A DNA stretch of 64,000 nucleotides from NCBI GenBank assembly GCA_905221605.1, contig CAJNDS010002196.1, positions 194,001-258,000 of the forward strand, in the 5' to 3' direction. The DNA comes from Symbiodinium natans (taxonomy: Eukaryota > Sar > Dinophyceae > Suessiales > Symbiodiniaceae). The notes beneath the pieces were generated by a model that saw only the letters and a program-made list of their open reading frames with translations, was not told where the DNA came from and ran no database searches. Positions within the stretch are counted from its first letter, which is position 1; each line of letters opens with the position of its first letter. Shown piece by piece: positions 41,401 to 51,700 of the stretch. A program made the position numbers and the translations under genes.

Positions 41401-43743
41401 GTTCAGGGCTTGGGTGAGCTGCTCATAGGCCGGCCCAGGGAGGTTTTTGAGGGCAGCATAGGTGAGCCCATCGAGACCTCCTGCTTTGTCTGTGACATTC
41501 TTGAGGATGGCCTCAAGCCCATCTGCTGTTATCTTAAACAGCGGGGAGGACTTTGCCGCCTCCTGTAAGGTCTGGCCAATCGGGGGGGAAACCTCTACCT
41601 CTCCCCAAATAGCGACCCATTGCTTCCTTCTGGCTCCTGGGCGCTCTTCTCCAGGGAGGTTTTGGAAGGGCCGATCCAGGACTCTCTCACTCTTCTTGAG
41701 AGAACTGTACAGAGGCCTCATCCCTCTCGCTAGCCAGTCCTTGTACTGGGCTTGCTGTTCCTTGGCTCTCTGCATTTGGAGGGCCGCCTCCTTGTGTCTG
41801 GCCACAACACTCAAGGAGCGCCACTGTGGTGCTGTTGTTGAGCATTGGTGGGACAGTTCGGTGAGGAAGGCAGCACCTTCAGCAGTGTCTGGGCAGGCTG
41901 GGAGATTGCCTAGGTCCGGCAGGTGCTGCTGGGAGGCCGGCACCTCTTCCAGGATTCTGGCAATGCGTGCCCACCAGCCCACTTCAGAGCCTTTGGGGGC
42001 AGTGGAAGGGCGCTGTAAGACTAAGGGTCCCCACTGGGCCTGCACACACCACCCTCTGCCAGTCCTCGGAGCTTCGTGGCAATGCTCCAGGCTGGCCACC
42101 GAGGTGGCCAGCTGCCAGGTGCTCTGGTCCTCTTGGGCACAGGTCCGGTCCATTATGGCGAAGTGGGAGGGTTGGACCTCTTGCCATTCCTGGTGTTTGA
42201 GGTCTGCTGTGAGTTTCGGGAACTGGGGAAGTTTCCAGGATTTCCATTCGCTGGCACCGTCCTTGACTTTGAGGTGCAAGGCAGCATGGGGCTTCCACGG
42301 GACTGCCCAGGTAGCAGACAGCTCCCCCAGGGCTTCCAGGCTCCTACTCACTACCCCGAAATCCAGCTCCGCTCTATGGTTGCAAGTAGCTTCTCCAGTG
42401 GCTATCATTCTCCCCCTCATCACCTGAATCAGCGCTGTGTCCTGAACTTCAGTCGGGTCCAGGTTCCAGTCCCCCAAGATGATCCAGGGCTCTGGGAGGG
42501 TTCTTACGAAAGCCACCAGAGAGGATAACACCTCCGCATTTGTGGGGCCATTCATGCCTTCCGTGTCCCTCAGGTAGAGGGACACAATCGTGTAGTCCCA
42601 CCGTCTTTGCCGCAGACCCACGGCTGTGTAGCCCGCTCCTTTGCATTGGTAGGTGGCTTTTTGCCACACGCCGCTATTTTTGGGAAAGGCACAAGCAGTG
42701 CCCCCTAACCTTGTGCCTTTGTCTGACAGGGAGGCCGGCTCAGCATAGAGATCCCATCCTAGGGATTGCAGCGTGGCTCTCCTCCCATGCAGCAATTCCG
42801 GTGTGAGGTGGGTTTCCTGCAGGCACACCACCTTGGCCTTGGAAGAGGTCACCCACTCCAACGCCCCGTGGTTGAAACTGGTGACATTGGCGCTCATGAT
42901 GTTGAGATGCTGGTCTGGCGAGGCGGAAGGCTTAACCTTCTCCTGGCTGGGCCCTTCTGAGTCGGTGCCCTCGCCATGCACAAGGTCGTCCTCCCGGTCC
43001 TGGCCCAGCACCTGCTTCGGCGGCAGGGGTGCCTCTCTATTGGGGAGCTCAGAGGTTATCACCTCCTTGGCCTGTTGGATGGCTTCTCCAGTGACATCCT
43101 CTCCTTGCTCCAGGGCCTGCAGGACCATCTTGCACCAACCCCAGGCCAGGGAGTCCTCCTTCATCACCTCCTCTTGGGCTTCAATGAAGCTTAAGAGGGT
43201 GGCTTCCTTCGCCTGGAAGGGGCTCTCGTTGTCTTCCAGGAGGCTGACCACCTCCTGCCATGTCATCTCTGATCCCAGTTCCTCTGGGCTGCAGGGGGAA
43301 GGTTTCACCTTCTGAGCTTCATCATGTCCGTGTGGTGGGGGGGGGTCTGGGGTAACCAGAGGGCTCTCACCAGGGTTCACCTCCCACAGTGGCTTCATTT
43401 GTTCGTCGTCTACTGGCGCCTCATCATCAGTAAGGTCCAGCTTGAAAAACTTTGGGCCTGTGATTGGAACGCTTCCTGGCGACTCCTTTCTAGGCCGACA
43501 AAAGTGGCTGGGCTTCTGCCAGCCTTGCTCACAACCACTGCTAGCTGCAGTAAGTTGCTTCCCCAAGGCCTCCCTCAATCTTTTCCCATGTAGATTGATG
43601 TGAGCACCTTGCTTATAGTATTCAGCACACGCAACCAGGAACTGCTGGGCAGTTCTCAGCATGTGTTCCAGCCCTGGGCTGGGGTCGCACATTGGCTCTG
43701 TGGGGCCCTTGCTCTGGGGCTCCAGGCCCCACACGCCGAGTCC
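38425..43743 (-). pseudogene. LINE ORF2: endonuclease-RT-zinc-RNase H-zinc, copy E (two 1-nt frameshifts)
   Basis: About 1770 codons. Domains in order: charged linker, APE endonuclease (SANVTSFN, QETHL, GDWNLDP, AELDFGVVSR), RT (WVDD near 40830), zf-RVT finger (CPRCHQEADWEHVLLDC), RNase H (TDASGG near 39580, FRGEMY, WVPSHV) and a second Cys/His module (CAQC ... HQCAHQ ... CEGCGG). It nicks target DNA, copies the RNA and removes it. Frameshifts: an extra A in A5 near 41115 and a lost A near 38615. RNase H plus APE fits the I/R1/LOA-type LINE superclade. Confidence 0.88.
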
Positions 43744-43746
43744 CTA
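43715..43746 (-). promoter_or_regulatory. ORF1-TAG-ORF2 junction with downstream hairpin (candidate stop readthrough)
   Basis: TAG (43744-43746) ends ORF1. ORF2 is open in the same frame from the next codon (GGA CTC GGC GTG TGG). Twelve nt after the stop is a GC-rich hairpin, UGGGGC-CUGGA-GCCCCA (43715-43731). The TAG, spacer and hairpin are conserved at 7029, 12273, 27761 and 35488. UAG followed by G and a nearby structure resembles gammaretroviral gag-pol readthrough; reinitiation at the first ORF2 ATG (MCDPSPG) is the alternative. Confidence 0.6.
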
Positions 43747-44630
43747 GGCCACCGGGCCCAGCCCCGGCGGGGCATTGGCATTGCCAGGAGGCATCCCCTC
43801 CTGGGTGTGCTCTTCAAGGCCGGGAGGGGTGGGGCCCTCCTGCGTGCGACGTCTCTTTGCTTCTCGCTCCGCTTTAATCTCATGGAGCTTCTTCTCTTGC
43901 TCCTCGTTGAGGCTTACCCCCAACTCATGGAGGATGCTGTCGACCTCCATGTCCGCAGCGGATTCGCAGAAGAGACTTTCTCTTTGAGTAGGCCTGAGCT
44001 TGCCTCTACTGCCTTCTGTGCCTTCTCAGCTTGCTCATTCAGCACAATCATTTCTTGTAGAAGCTGCCTTAGTGACTCCTTCGCCATGTCTATGCGCTTC
44101 TGCAGGCCAATCTTTTGATCGGCGATGTGCTTGAGCTTGCCAGCTGCGCTCTGCCAGCTCTGGCTGGCCTGGCTCGCAGCTTGGGAGGGCGTCACCTCCT
44201 GACTGGCCTTGAGGCCTTTCAGGTAGGCTTTGACCTCCTCCGGCAGGGCGGCTTCATGCTTCTGGCACAGGTCTGTGAGGTCGTCCACCTCTTCTTTGAC
44301 CTGTGCCTTGGGTGGTCGGTATCCTGCCTCCTGGAGGTTCTTTTGCACCTCTTCAGGCACATTGTCCCATGCCACTCCTAGGGCTTGCAGGACCTTGTTC
44401 GGCAGTGGCATCTTCGAAGGCTTGGGCTTCTTGGGCGGCTGCCAGTGAGCTGCCTCAGCCACTGTGGGCCATTGTGGCTTCCACTGGCTCCAGTTCTGTC
44501 TCGCCTTTCGAATGCTGTTTGCCCAGGGCGCTCTGCATTTCTTGCAGTGCATGTGCGGCTGAGCCTTGTCCGCCCAAATCCATCCTGTGCAGCTTTTGCC
44601 ACTGCAACAGATGTACTCGCGGGGGGCCAT
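43744..44630 (-). pseudogene. LINE ORF1, copy E (2-nt insertion)
   Basis: ATG at 44630. Zinc ribbon (CCSGKSCTGW ... CKKC) and coiled coil are intact. A GA duplication near 43972 (GAAGAGAC against GAAGAC) shifts the last 75 codons; they are open in another frame to the PPGLGPVA end and the TAG. Confidence 0.8.
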
Positions 44631-44662
44631 GGCTAAGAGGAAGGCACCTCTGGGCAAACTGT

Positions 44663-44685
44663 CCTAGGCTGGCTACCAGGCTAGG
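44663..44685 (-). other. Conserved 5'UTR hairpin of LINE family 1
   Basis: An imperfect 23-nt palindrome: stem CCTAG/CTAGG, one C-C mismatch, stem CTGG/CCAG, 3-nt loop. It lies 32 nt upstream of the ORF1 ATG. The same sequence is unchanged at 7925-7947, 13136-13158, 28678-28700 and 36404-36426. Perfect conservation in an untranslated region of otherwise decayed copies suggests a function in RNA packaging or translation. Confidence 0.65.
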
Positions 44686-44734
44686 AAGGCTGAGACCTCC
44701 GAAACTTGCCTCAGGCTACTCCTTGGGCCGAAAA

Positions 44735-44771
44735 CTTGAGCCAAAATGGCTTGAGCCAGGGCTTGAGCCAA
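44735..44771 (-). other. Three stacked DinoSL relics at the 5' end of LINE copy E
   Basis: The minus strand reads TTGGCTCAAG, CCCTGGCTCAAG, CCATTTTGGCTCAAG, then the element. Relics ending CTCAAG followed by CCATTTTGG arise when a new leader is trans-spliced onto the AG inside an older leader, the pattern known for recycled dinoflagellate cDNAs. It records at least three rounds of transcription, trans-splicing and reinsertion. Confidence 0.85.
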
Positions 44772-44884
44772 CCCAGGTTCAACCTGGGTTCAACCCGGGT
44801 TCAGAACCCGGGTCAGAATCCAGGTTCAACCTGGGTTCAACCTGGGTTGAATCCGGGTTCAACCCAGGTTCAACCCAGGTTCGA
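44772..44884. repeat. GGTTCAACC / GGGTTCAGAACCC repeat array
   Basis: About a dozen degenerate GGTTCAACC units adjoin the 5' end of LINE copy E. This is the right border of the LINE array. Confidence 0.85.
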
Positions 44885-46204
44885 CCTTTAAGCCCCCCTT
44901 TAAACCCCCGATAAGCCTCCCCCTTAAGACCCCCCTCACTTCTCTAATTTCGAATAATGAAATCTAAAAAACAAATAGAAAAATAAAACAAGATTTGAAG
45001 GGGGCGGAATTTAGACTAAATTTCCCTCTCTCTCTTCTTGAAGAGAAGGTAATGTTTAAAGTCTCACTTCTCTGGCTTCGAATAATGAAATCCAAAAAAT
45101 AAAACAAGATTCGAGGGGGGTGGAATTTAGAATAAATCCCTTCCCTCATCTTCTTTCAGCCCCCCCCCCCTTAAGACCCCCTTTAAGCCCTCTTCAAGGC
45201 CCCCTTCAAGCCTCCCTTTACGCCCCCTTTAAGCCCCTTCAAGCCCCCCTTTAGGCCCCCCCTGAAACCCCCCCTTAAGCCCCCCTTAAGCCCCGCCTTA
45301 AGCCCCCCTTAAGCCCCCCCTTAAGCTCCCCCTTTAAGCCCCATTTAAGCCCCCTTTCCCCGCCGTCCCACCCCCAACCCCCCCGCTCTTTACTTCTTAA
45401 AACAAAAACAATCTCGTCTCTACTCCTCTGAGTTTTGAACAATGAAATACAAAAACAAAACAAGATTTGAGGGGGGTGAAATTTAGACTAAAGTCCTTTC
45501 TCTCTTCTCCCCTCTTTCCAATTCACAACAGGCAAAATGGGGGGGGCTGCGCCCCCCCAACCCCCCCGCTCTTTACTTTTAGAAACAACAACTGTCTCGT
45601 CTCTACTCCTCTGATTTTCGAATAAGGAAATACAAAAAACAAAAGAAGATTCGAGAAATTCGAGGGGGGTAGAATTTAGAATAAATTCCCTTCTCCCTTC
45701 TCCTCTGAGTTTTCGAAGAATGAAATACGAAAAACAAAAGAATATTCGAGGGGGGTGGAATTTAGAATAAATTCTCTTCTCCTCTTTTTGCTTTAAGAAA
45801 CAAAAAACAGTCTCGTCTCCTTTCAAGATTGAACAACCCAGGTTCAAGCCAGGTTCAACCCAAGTTCAACCCAGGTTGAAGGGGGCGGAATTTAAACTAA
45901 ATTTCCTTCTCTCTCTTCTTGAAGAGAAGGTAATGTTTAAAGTCTCACTTCTCTGGCTTCGAATAATGAAATCCAAAAAATAAAACAAGATTCGAGGGGG
46001 GTGGAATTTAGAATAAATCCCTTCTCTCATCTTCTTTCAGCCCCCCCCCCTTAAGACCCCCTTTAAGCCCTCTTCAAGGCCTCCTTCAAGCCTCCCTTTA
46101 CGCCCCCTTTAAGCCCCTTCAAGTCCCCCCTTTAAGCCCCCCCTGAAACCCCCCCTTAAGCCCCCCTTAAGCCCCCCTTCAGCCCCCCTTAAGCCCCCCC
46201 TTAA
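44885..46204. repeat. C-rich (CCCCCTTAAG) and A/T-rich low-complexity tandem duplication
   Basis: Blocks of C4-7TTAAG alternate with segments like GGGGGTGGAATTTAGAATAAATTC. A unit starting at 44994 is repeated from about 45876 (period near 882 bp), each unit ending in AACCCAGGTTCAA repeats. The second unit continues after the copia element at 55107. I see no supported gene here; short ORFs are composition artefacts. The minus strand is G-rich enough for G-quadruplexes. Confidence 0.7.
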
Positions 46205-46417
46205 TGAAATTTTACAAAAGCGAAATCGTCTACTCAATCAGGTGATCTCAGAACTGCTCAATTGAATCAAGCACAATCACAAGCACCAACTCTGCTGTGT
46301 GATGCAATCACTCGAGCTCAATGTTTTCCGACTTGAGCCAAAGTTGATCCAGCAATACTCTGGTGACCAATGCATCTCTGTGTGGATACAAAGGTGATCT
46401 GACCAATCATCCTAACA
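46205..46417 (-). repeat. Copia 3' LTR
   Basis: 213 bp, the same sequence as 54894-55106. It contains a partial DinoSL (46332-46342, minus strand TTTGGCTCAAG) and at least eight CAAT words. Confidence 0.95.
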
Positions 46418-46434
46418 CGGTCCCTCGAATTCGC
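46418..46434 (-). other. Candidate polypurine tract of the copia element
   Basis: The minus strand reads GCGAATTCGAGGGACCG immediately before the 3' LTR. The purine core GAGGGA is short, so this is a weak candidate supported mainly by position. Confidence 0.35.
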
Positions 46435-46812
46435 AATTCATTGCAAATTCGCATCAGGTCAGATTCTCGAAACAATTCAAAAACTCCATCCAAAAGAATA
46501 TACATCAACATCATTCAGTCAAAAGAAGCAACAATAAGACACGACTCAACTGCTCAGGCTCAAATCTCTTTTGCACTTCGGAACTGCAATGTAAATCTGC
46601 AAGAATCCGGCTCAAAAGACTGTACAATGCCACGTGGAAGCAACATCACGCAGTGACGTGTGGCAATGCACCGCAGCTGAGAACGATCAACCATCGATTC
46701 CGCCAATTCCAGTCAATATATTGCTCGAGGCAATTCTGAGATCCAGAAAACAGCAAACGACGTCGAAAGCCAATCAGCAGCTCATCAAAACTGTTGCACT
46801 CAGGCAATGCAC

Positions 46813-47658
46813 CTAGCCAATCGTGACATGGCTGCCATTCGGGACCACAATGGTCGTGCCAATGGATGGCACCGCTTCAGGCACCGAACCACGATGCTCC
46901 AATGGGCGACTGGCTGTGCCGCCAATCTCCACCTCGTTCATGTCATCATCAATGCCGCACATCGAGAAGACATCCCTCAATGCCTTCGGATAGGCAATGG
47001 AGCGCGTAAAGCCCATCTGGAAGCCAATCGGGTTCGCAATGGCATCCTGGTGGATTGCCCATGCAAGGTCCAATACCGTGCATCCCAATTCCACCACAAA
47101 AGCCAGGTCCCGTTGCAAAGGCGACAATGCGAAGTCGGTCGCCACCATGAGCGTCGTGGCAGGCACATACGACTGGTTATGCCAATTGCTCAATCCCCCG
47201 GTGAAGCTGGGGTTCTTGGCAATTGGGGCCATGAAGGCCTTTGTCGGCCGAAAGAAGACCAATGCCGCAGCCTCCTGCCAATGGGCCTCCAAGTGGGTCT
47301 GCCTGACCCAATGGGCGAGCTTCGCCACGGCTCCTTCAATTGAGAAGGCGATGTTCAGCTGGCGGCATGGGAGACAATCCCAGTCCAGCTCAATGTCTCC
47401 CTCAGCATCATCGGTATCCATGCCCACCAATGTCCGAACCAGACTCAAAGGCAAACAGACAATTGCCCACAAGTTGGACAATGTCTCGTCGTATCGTCCA
47501 GCTCCCAATGCCTTCACCAGGGTCGTCTGCTGAACCAATGCCTTGATCCAATCCATGTGGGGCAACGCAGTGTAGGAGCCAATGGCCGTTGAAAGATCCA
47601 CCGCTTCACCAATGGCCGCCGCGCAGCGCTCAATGAGCATCTTGACCTTTAGGCTCAT
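46813..47658 (-). CDS. Copia accessory ORF b (281 aa), unknown function
   Basis: ATG at 47658 overlaps the stop of accessory ORF a as ATGA. It is mostly helical with hydrophobic stretches (LWAIVCLPLSLVRTLVGM) and an acidic segment (DTDDAEGDIELDWD); I recognise no family. It occupies the position where some copia lineages (e.g. Sireviruses) carry an envelope-like ORF, but no clear signal peptide or transmembrane pair is visible. The strong ATTG bias of the element could help keep frames open by chance, so coding status is uncertain. Confidence 0.45.
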   Translation of the reverse strand: MSLKVKMLIERCAAAIGEAVDLSTAIGSYTALPHMDWIKALVQQTTLVKALGAGRYDETLSNLWAIVCLPLSLVRTLVGMDTDDAEGDIELDWDCLPCRQLNIAFSIEGAVAKLAHWVRQTHLEAHWQEAAALVFFRPTKAFMAPIAKNPSFTGGLSNWHNQSYVPATTLMVATDFALSPLQRDLAFVVELGCTVLDLAWAIHQDAIANPIGFQMGFTRSIAYPKALRDVFSMCGIDDDMNEVEIGGTASRPLEHRGSVPEAVPSIGTTIVVPNGSHVTIG

Positions 47659-48056
47659 GCTGCACCAATGGTCGTTGCCAGTTGGCAATGGTGCCGTCGC
47701 AAACTCAGGACGCGCAGTGGGTCCAATGCCAGCTGTGGAATCTGGCGTGTCCGAGCCACCAATGCGGAGGTGACGCGATCGATCAAGATTTCGAGACGCG
47801 CCAACAATTCCGCCAAGGCCAATACGCCAGTCTCTTGCGGGTGAGCTCCAATGAGCGACAGCGTGATCTCTTCCTCCAATGGGAGGGCATTCACAATGGA
47901 AGCCAATAGGGTCCAGAGCAAGGCCTCCGGTCCGAATTGGCCAATGGCCAGCGTGACCAATCGCTCAAGATTGGCCAATGCCGTCTTCCTGAGCTCAATC
48001 CCAACACCTTGGGACGACACAATGCCGCAACTGTGCTCAATTGCAGCGTTGTCCAT
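47655..48056 (-). CDS. Copia accessory ORF a (133 aa), unknown function
   Basis: ATG at 48056. It is Leu/Ala-rich and probably helical (LANLERLVTLAIGQFG, LALAELLARLEILIDRV), with a His/Arg-rich end (LSLRRHHCQL). The stop TGA shares ATGA with the next ATG, an arrangement typical of termination-reinitiation coupling. No family recognised. It lies about 650 nt downstream of the polyprotein stop. Confidence 0.4.
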   Translation of the reverse strand: MDNAAIEHSCGIVSSQGVGIELRKTALANLERLVTLAIGQFGPEALLWTLLASIVNALPLEEEITLSLIGAHPQETGVLALAELLARLEILIDRVTSALVARTRQIPQLALDPLRVLSLRRHHCQLATTIGAA

Positions 48057-48460
48057 GGCTGCAATGGGGCTTCGGAGGTGCAAAATGCCCAACTGAATGC
48101 TCTCGTGACTGCAATCACAGCAAAGAATTCAACAAAACAAATTCTCAAAAGGCACTTCCGAGATCACAATTCACCTAAAAGGAAAATCGGAAGATCCTAA
48201 AGGAGAAAATAAAATACTGGGAAAACTTGAAAGAAGCAATCTATGTACAATGTGCTAGTTAGAGAGGTTCTACTCTAAACACTATGCTGCTGTACAATGC
48301 GTTGTTGCGTGTAGTCAATGTGTTGTTGCTTGCAAGGGCGAGTTTTCGTTGTGCAATGGGTGCTGACGCATGCAATCTTTTGTTTGTAGCCTGGGCATGG
48401 CGTATGCGAAGCAATGTAAGGAATCAAAACGCGAAACCAATACATGTCCCCATGTGACAC

Positions 48461-48600
48461 AAGCATCAATGCAGACAGTGTTTGTCAATGCCATGTGACA
48501 CAAGCAGCAATGCAGACAATGTTTGTCAATGCCAATGCTCTTCTTCAAATGCAGACAATGTTTGTCAATGCCAATGCTCTTCTTCTTCTCTCTCTCGGTC
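48461..48600. repeat. Short tandem repeat in the copia 3' region
   Basis: A unit AATGCAGACAATGTTTGTCA followed by ATGCC occurs three times, starting at 48468, 48509 and 48548 (spacing about 40 bp), and then a CTTCTTCTCTCTCTC tract. It lies just downstream of the polyprotein stop. Confidence 0.7.
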
Positions 48601-48704
48601 CCTCAGTCAGAACATGTAACATGTGAAGACTGAACATGCAATGCCAAAAGGAACATGTGAAACAATTTTTTTTAAGGGTAAGTGAAACGACGCCAGTGCT
48701 TCAG

Positions 48705-51700
48705 TCACAATCGGAAGTCGTTGCGGATCAATCCTAAGCGATTCAACAGAGACTGCAATGTCTCCGTGGACACATACTTCGTGAGGAGATCAGCACAGTT
48801 GTCCTTTGTGCCAATCTTGCACACTCGCAGCATGCCTGCGTCAATCAGATTCTGCATGTACAGATACCTAAGCTCAACGTGTTTTGTACGCTTGCCAGTT
48901 CCAAACCGTGAGGCAATAGACTTTCCAGCCGTGCTATCCGTGTGAACAGTAATGCGCACCTTGCGCGCAAATTCTGCTTCAAGGATGATCGACTTTACGT
49001 ACAAAGCTTCGTTAATGCCTTGGCCAATAGCATACAGTTCTGCTTCGCCGGAAGACAGTGCTACGGTAGCCTGTGTGCGAGATGTGTGCACTATGGGTGA
49101 GCCAAGCAATTGCACCGTGCTTCCGCTCGTCGACTTTCTTGTCTTCGAGCAACCGGCCCAATCACTGTCGACAAAGCAAACGAGCTCCAGGCTCGACTTC
49201 CAGTCTGTCAACATATGAGTCGGGCGCAATCTAAGCACCGTGTGCCGAGTACCGTTCAGATACCTCAGCAAATGCTTAAGCTTGGCGAGGCTCTCCAATG
49301 TGGGTCCTTTCACATCACGACTGAGCTCCTTCACCGCATAGGAACAATCAGGCCTTACAAACGCTAGCCAAAGCAATTTTCCAACTGCTGTGCGGAACTT
49401 CGAATGCTCCTCTTTGTCATGCGGGGTGTCAGAATCTTGAACTCTCTTCAGGGCTGAGGAGCCTGTTGTGTTCACAATGTTCGAGCTAGAGTTCATGCTA
49501 TAAAGCTTCAGAATCTCTTCAATGTACTGCTGAGACATGAGGATGTCGATGGAATCTCCGTTGTGGCGCAGTTTCCGTCCTAGAAAGGAATGCTCGCTCC
49601 CTGCTTCCAATCGTCCAGTGATCTTCACAAGAAGTGCTTTGTTGAGAGAATCAATGAAAGCTTTGGACTGTTCGGGGTCTCCTACAATCATCAAATCATC
49701 AACATACGCCAAAACATAGAGCTGTTTCGAAGAGTGACAATACAAGTTGCTATCGGACTTGCAACGTCGGAATCCCAGCTTTTGCATAGTCTTAGCAAAA
49801 TGTTCTTGCCACAATCGTGGACTCTGCTTGAGTCCATACATAGCTCTGTTGAGTTTCCACAGACAATTTCTCGTTGGATAGTATTCTGCAGGAGGAACGA
49901 CGAAAATCTCTTCATCTGCGCCAATAGCGGCGTGAAGAAATGCGGTTGAGATATCTGCAAGGCTGATAGACCAATTGCGAGCTAAGGCCATGACAAGAAG
50001 CAATCTCATCGTCACAAGCGAAGGCGTGCTTGCAAACAATGAATCTGTGTCTAGCTTCGTCGCATCTTGGTAACAACCTTGAACGACCAATCTCATTCGC
50101 AATTCCGTGTCCGTCTTCCATCTTTTCACCCAACGAACTCCAATGGCATTGCTGATTTGCTCTTCTGTGCATTTTTCAATTGGAACCTCAGTGTACACGT
50201 TGAAATCCTTCATGGAGCCCATTTCGTGGTCCATTCCTTTCTTTTGGGCCAATTCAGGGTATTCACGCGTGATGTCCCAAATGATAGGTTCAGTGAGCTT
50301 CAATTCAGTGCGATACTCATCTTCATCGTAGTTGACATGAACTGGAACCTCAACGCCATCCTTGGTGATAGCCTTGTTTACTCCTACAGTAGCACCAATC
50401 AGCTGCATGACTGCAGCAATCTTCCTAGACTTCGGTGACGGTTCTGCTACAGGAGCCTCGGGGTCAATGCGAAGAGACTTAGCTGCTCTCTCGTCTTCCG
50501 CAGCTTCAGCGGGCCTTACAATTCCTGCGGAGGAAGATGCAGGTTGTTCAGCAATTGACGTGTCAGCTCTTCTCTCTGGCATGTCTTCAAGTTGCAATGG
50601 CTCTGTTTTGAGGTTTTCGGTCCTGACAACTTCTTTGGGCTCTACAGGTGGTGTCAATCCCGGAGGGTCTCGAACCTTTCCTATTACAGTCAGCGACCTA
50701 GGCAATACAAACTCGGTAGTACGTTCGCCATCAGTCTTGGGCTTCCAAGGAAGAGCCTTGAGTCCATTGAAAATGTCGGGCTGCCAATGCTGAGAAGGAG
50801 GAGTCCTTCTGACTGTTCTGACCTTAGTCACTCCTTCGTCAGTGGCAACAATGATCTCATCTGCCTCAGTGTCTCTTCCTAGCCACAATGCTGACTTCCA
50901 AGGGATATCGGCTTTTCTAACCGCGTGACCACCAATCACTTTGGCATGAACAACCTCTGCAAACTGACACAATCCACCTTCATAGTTTCGGTTCCATCGT
51001 CTGTAATAAGACGTACATCCGTCAGAATGAACAAGGTATCTGTTCAATAGCCATTGTGCATGCTTCAATGCCCAGGGGTACAGAACATGATCTGAAGTGA
51101 TCTGAATGTTCAAGTTTTGCTCAACTTGGGCAATCAAAGTGCGAACTTGACCATACAATGTCCTTTGCATCTGACCTACCGAACCACTACTTTGTGGGTG
51201 TGATTTGGGCGCAGCACGAAGACTCAATCCACCTAGTTCAGCGCAGACTCTTTGGCAGACATTCTTCAATGGGGATTCTTGGTCATACTGCAGAATGCCA
51301 AAAGTTCTTCCGCACTCGTAGATGAATTTCTTCAATTCGGCTACTGCATAGTTGTTCTCACCTTTTGAGGGAACAATCACAGCCATGCCTAAACCAGTCT
51401 GAACATCACAAGCTGACAAGATCTTTCTCAATGGGAGATCTGGATGTGTAGCTTGGAAGCAATAGTCAACCTGAATCACAGGCTGCCTATCTGACTGTTT
51501 CTTTGCAGGACCATGACGACCTTTCGACTTGACACAATGAGGACACCAATCTCTGAAAGGCAAATGTGTCAATTCATGTTGGGCTCTTTCTGAGGCTGAG
51601 GGTTCACCAGGAACCTTCAATCCTTTGGCAACTCTAGCATGTTTGTCATCAGTGTCCTGAATGGGCCTTCCTACCTCAATAGGCACCGACGCGAAGACAA

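Larger units (their letters stand above)
36508..44771 (-). mobile_element. LINE family 1, copy E (most complete, about 8.3 kb)
   Basis: The T-run 36508-36516 marks the 3' end. The 5' tip carries at least three stacked DinoSL relics (44735-44771). It contains every segment of the element: 3'UTR hairpins, ORF3, ORF2, TAG junction, ORF1 and 5'UTR hairpin. ORF1 has one small indel, ORF2 two and ORF3 at least one, so it looks recently active but is not intact. Best reference copy for a consensus. Confidence 0.92.

Noticed and set aside
1-44771. Regularly repeated array suggestive of CRISPR or a satellite
   Set aside because: The repeat unit is a full LINE of 5-8 kb with coding content. There are no short palindromic repeats with unique spacers.
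106-44771. Target-site duplications of LINE copies
   Set aside because: The flanks are GGTTCAACC repeats, so any short duplication cannot be told from the repeat itself.
44885-46204. CCCCCTTAAG repeat as a telomere
   Set aside because: The units are irregular, internal, mixed with A/T-rich blocks and do not match the plant-type TTTAGGG repeat expected in dinoflagellates.
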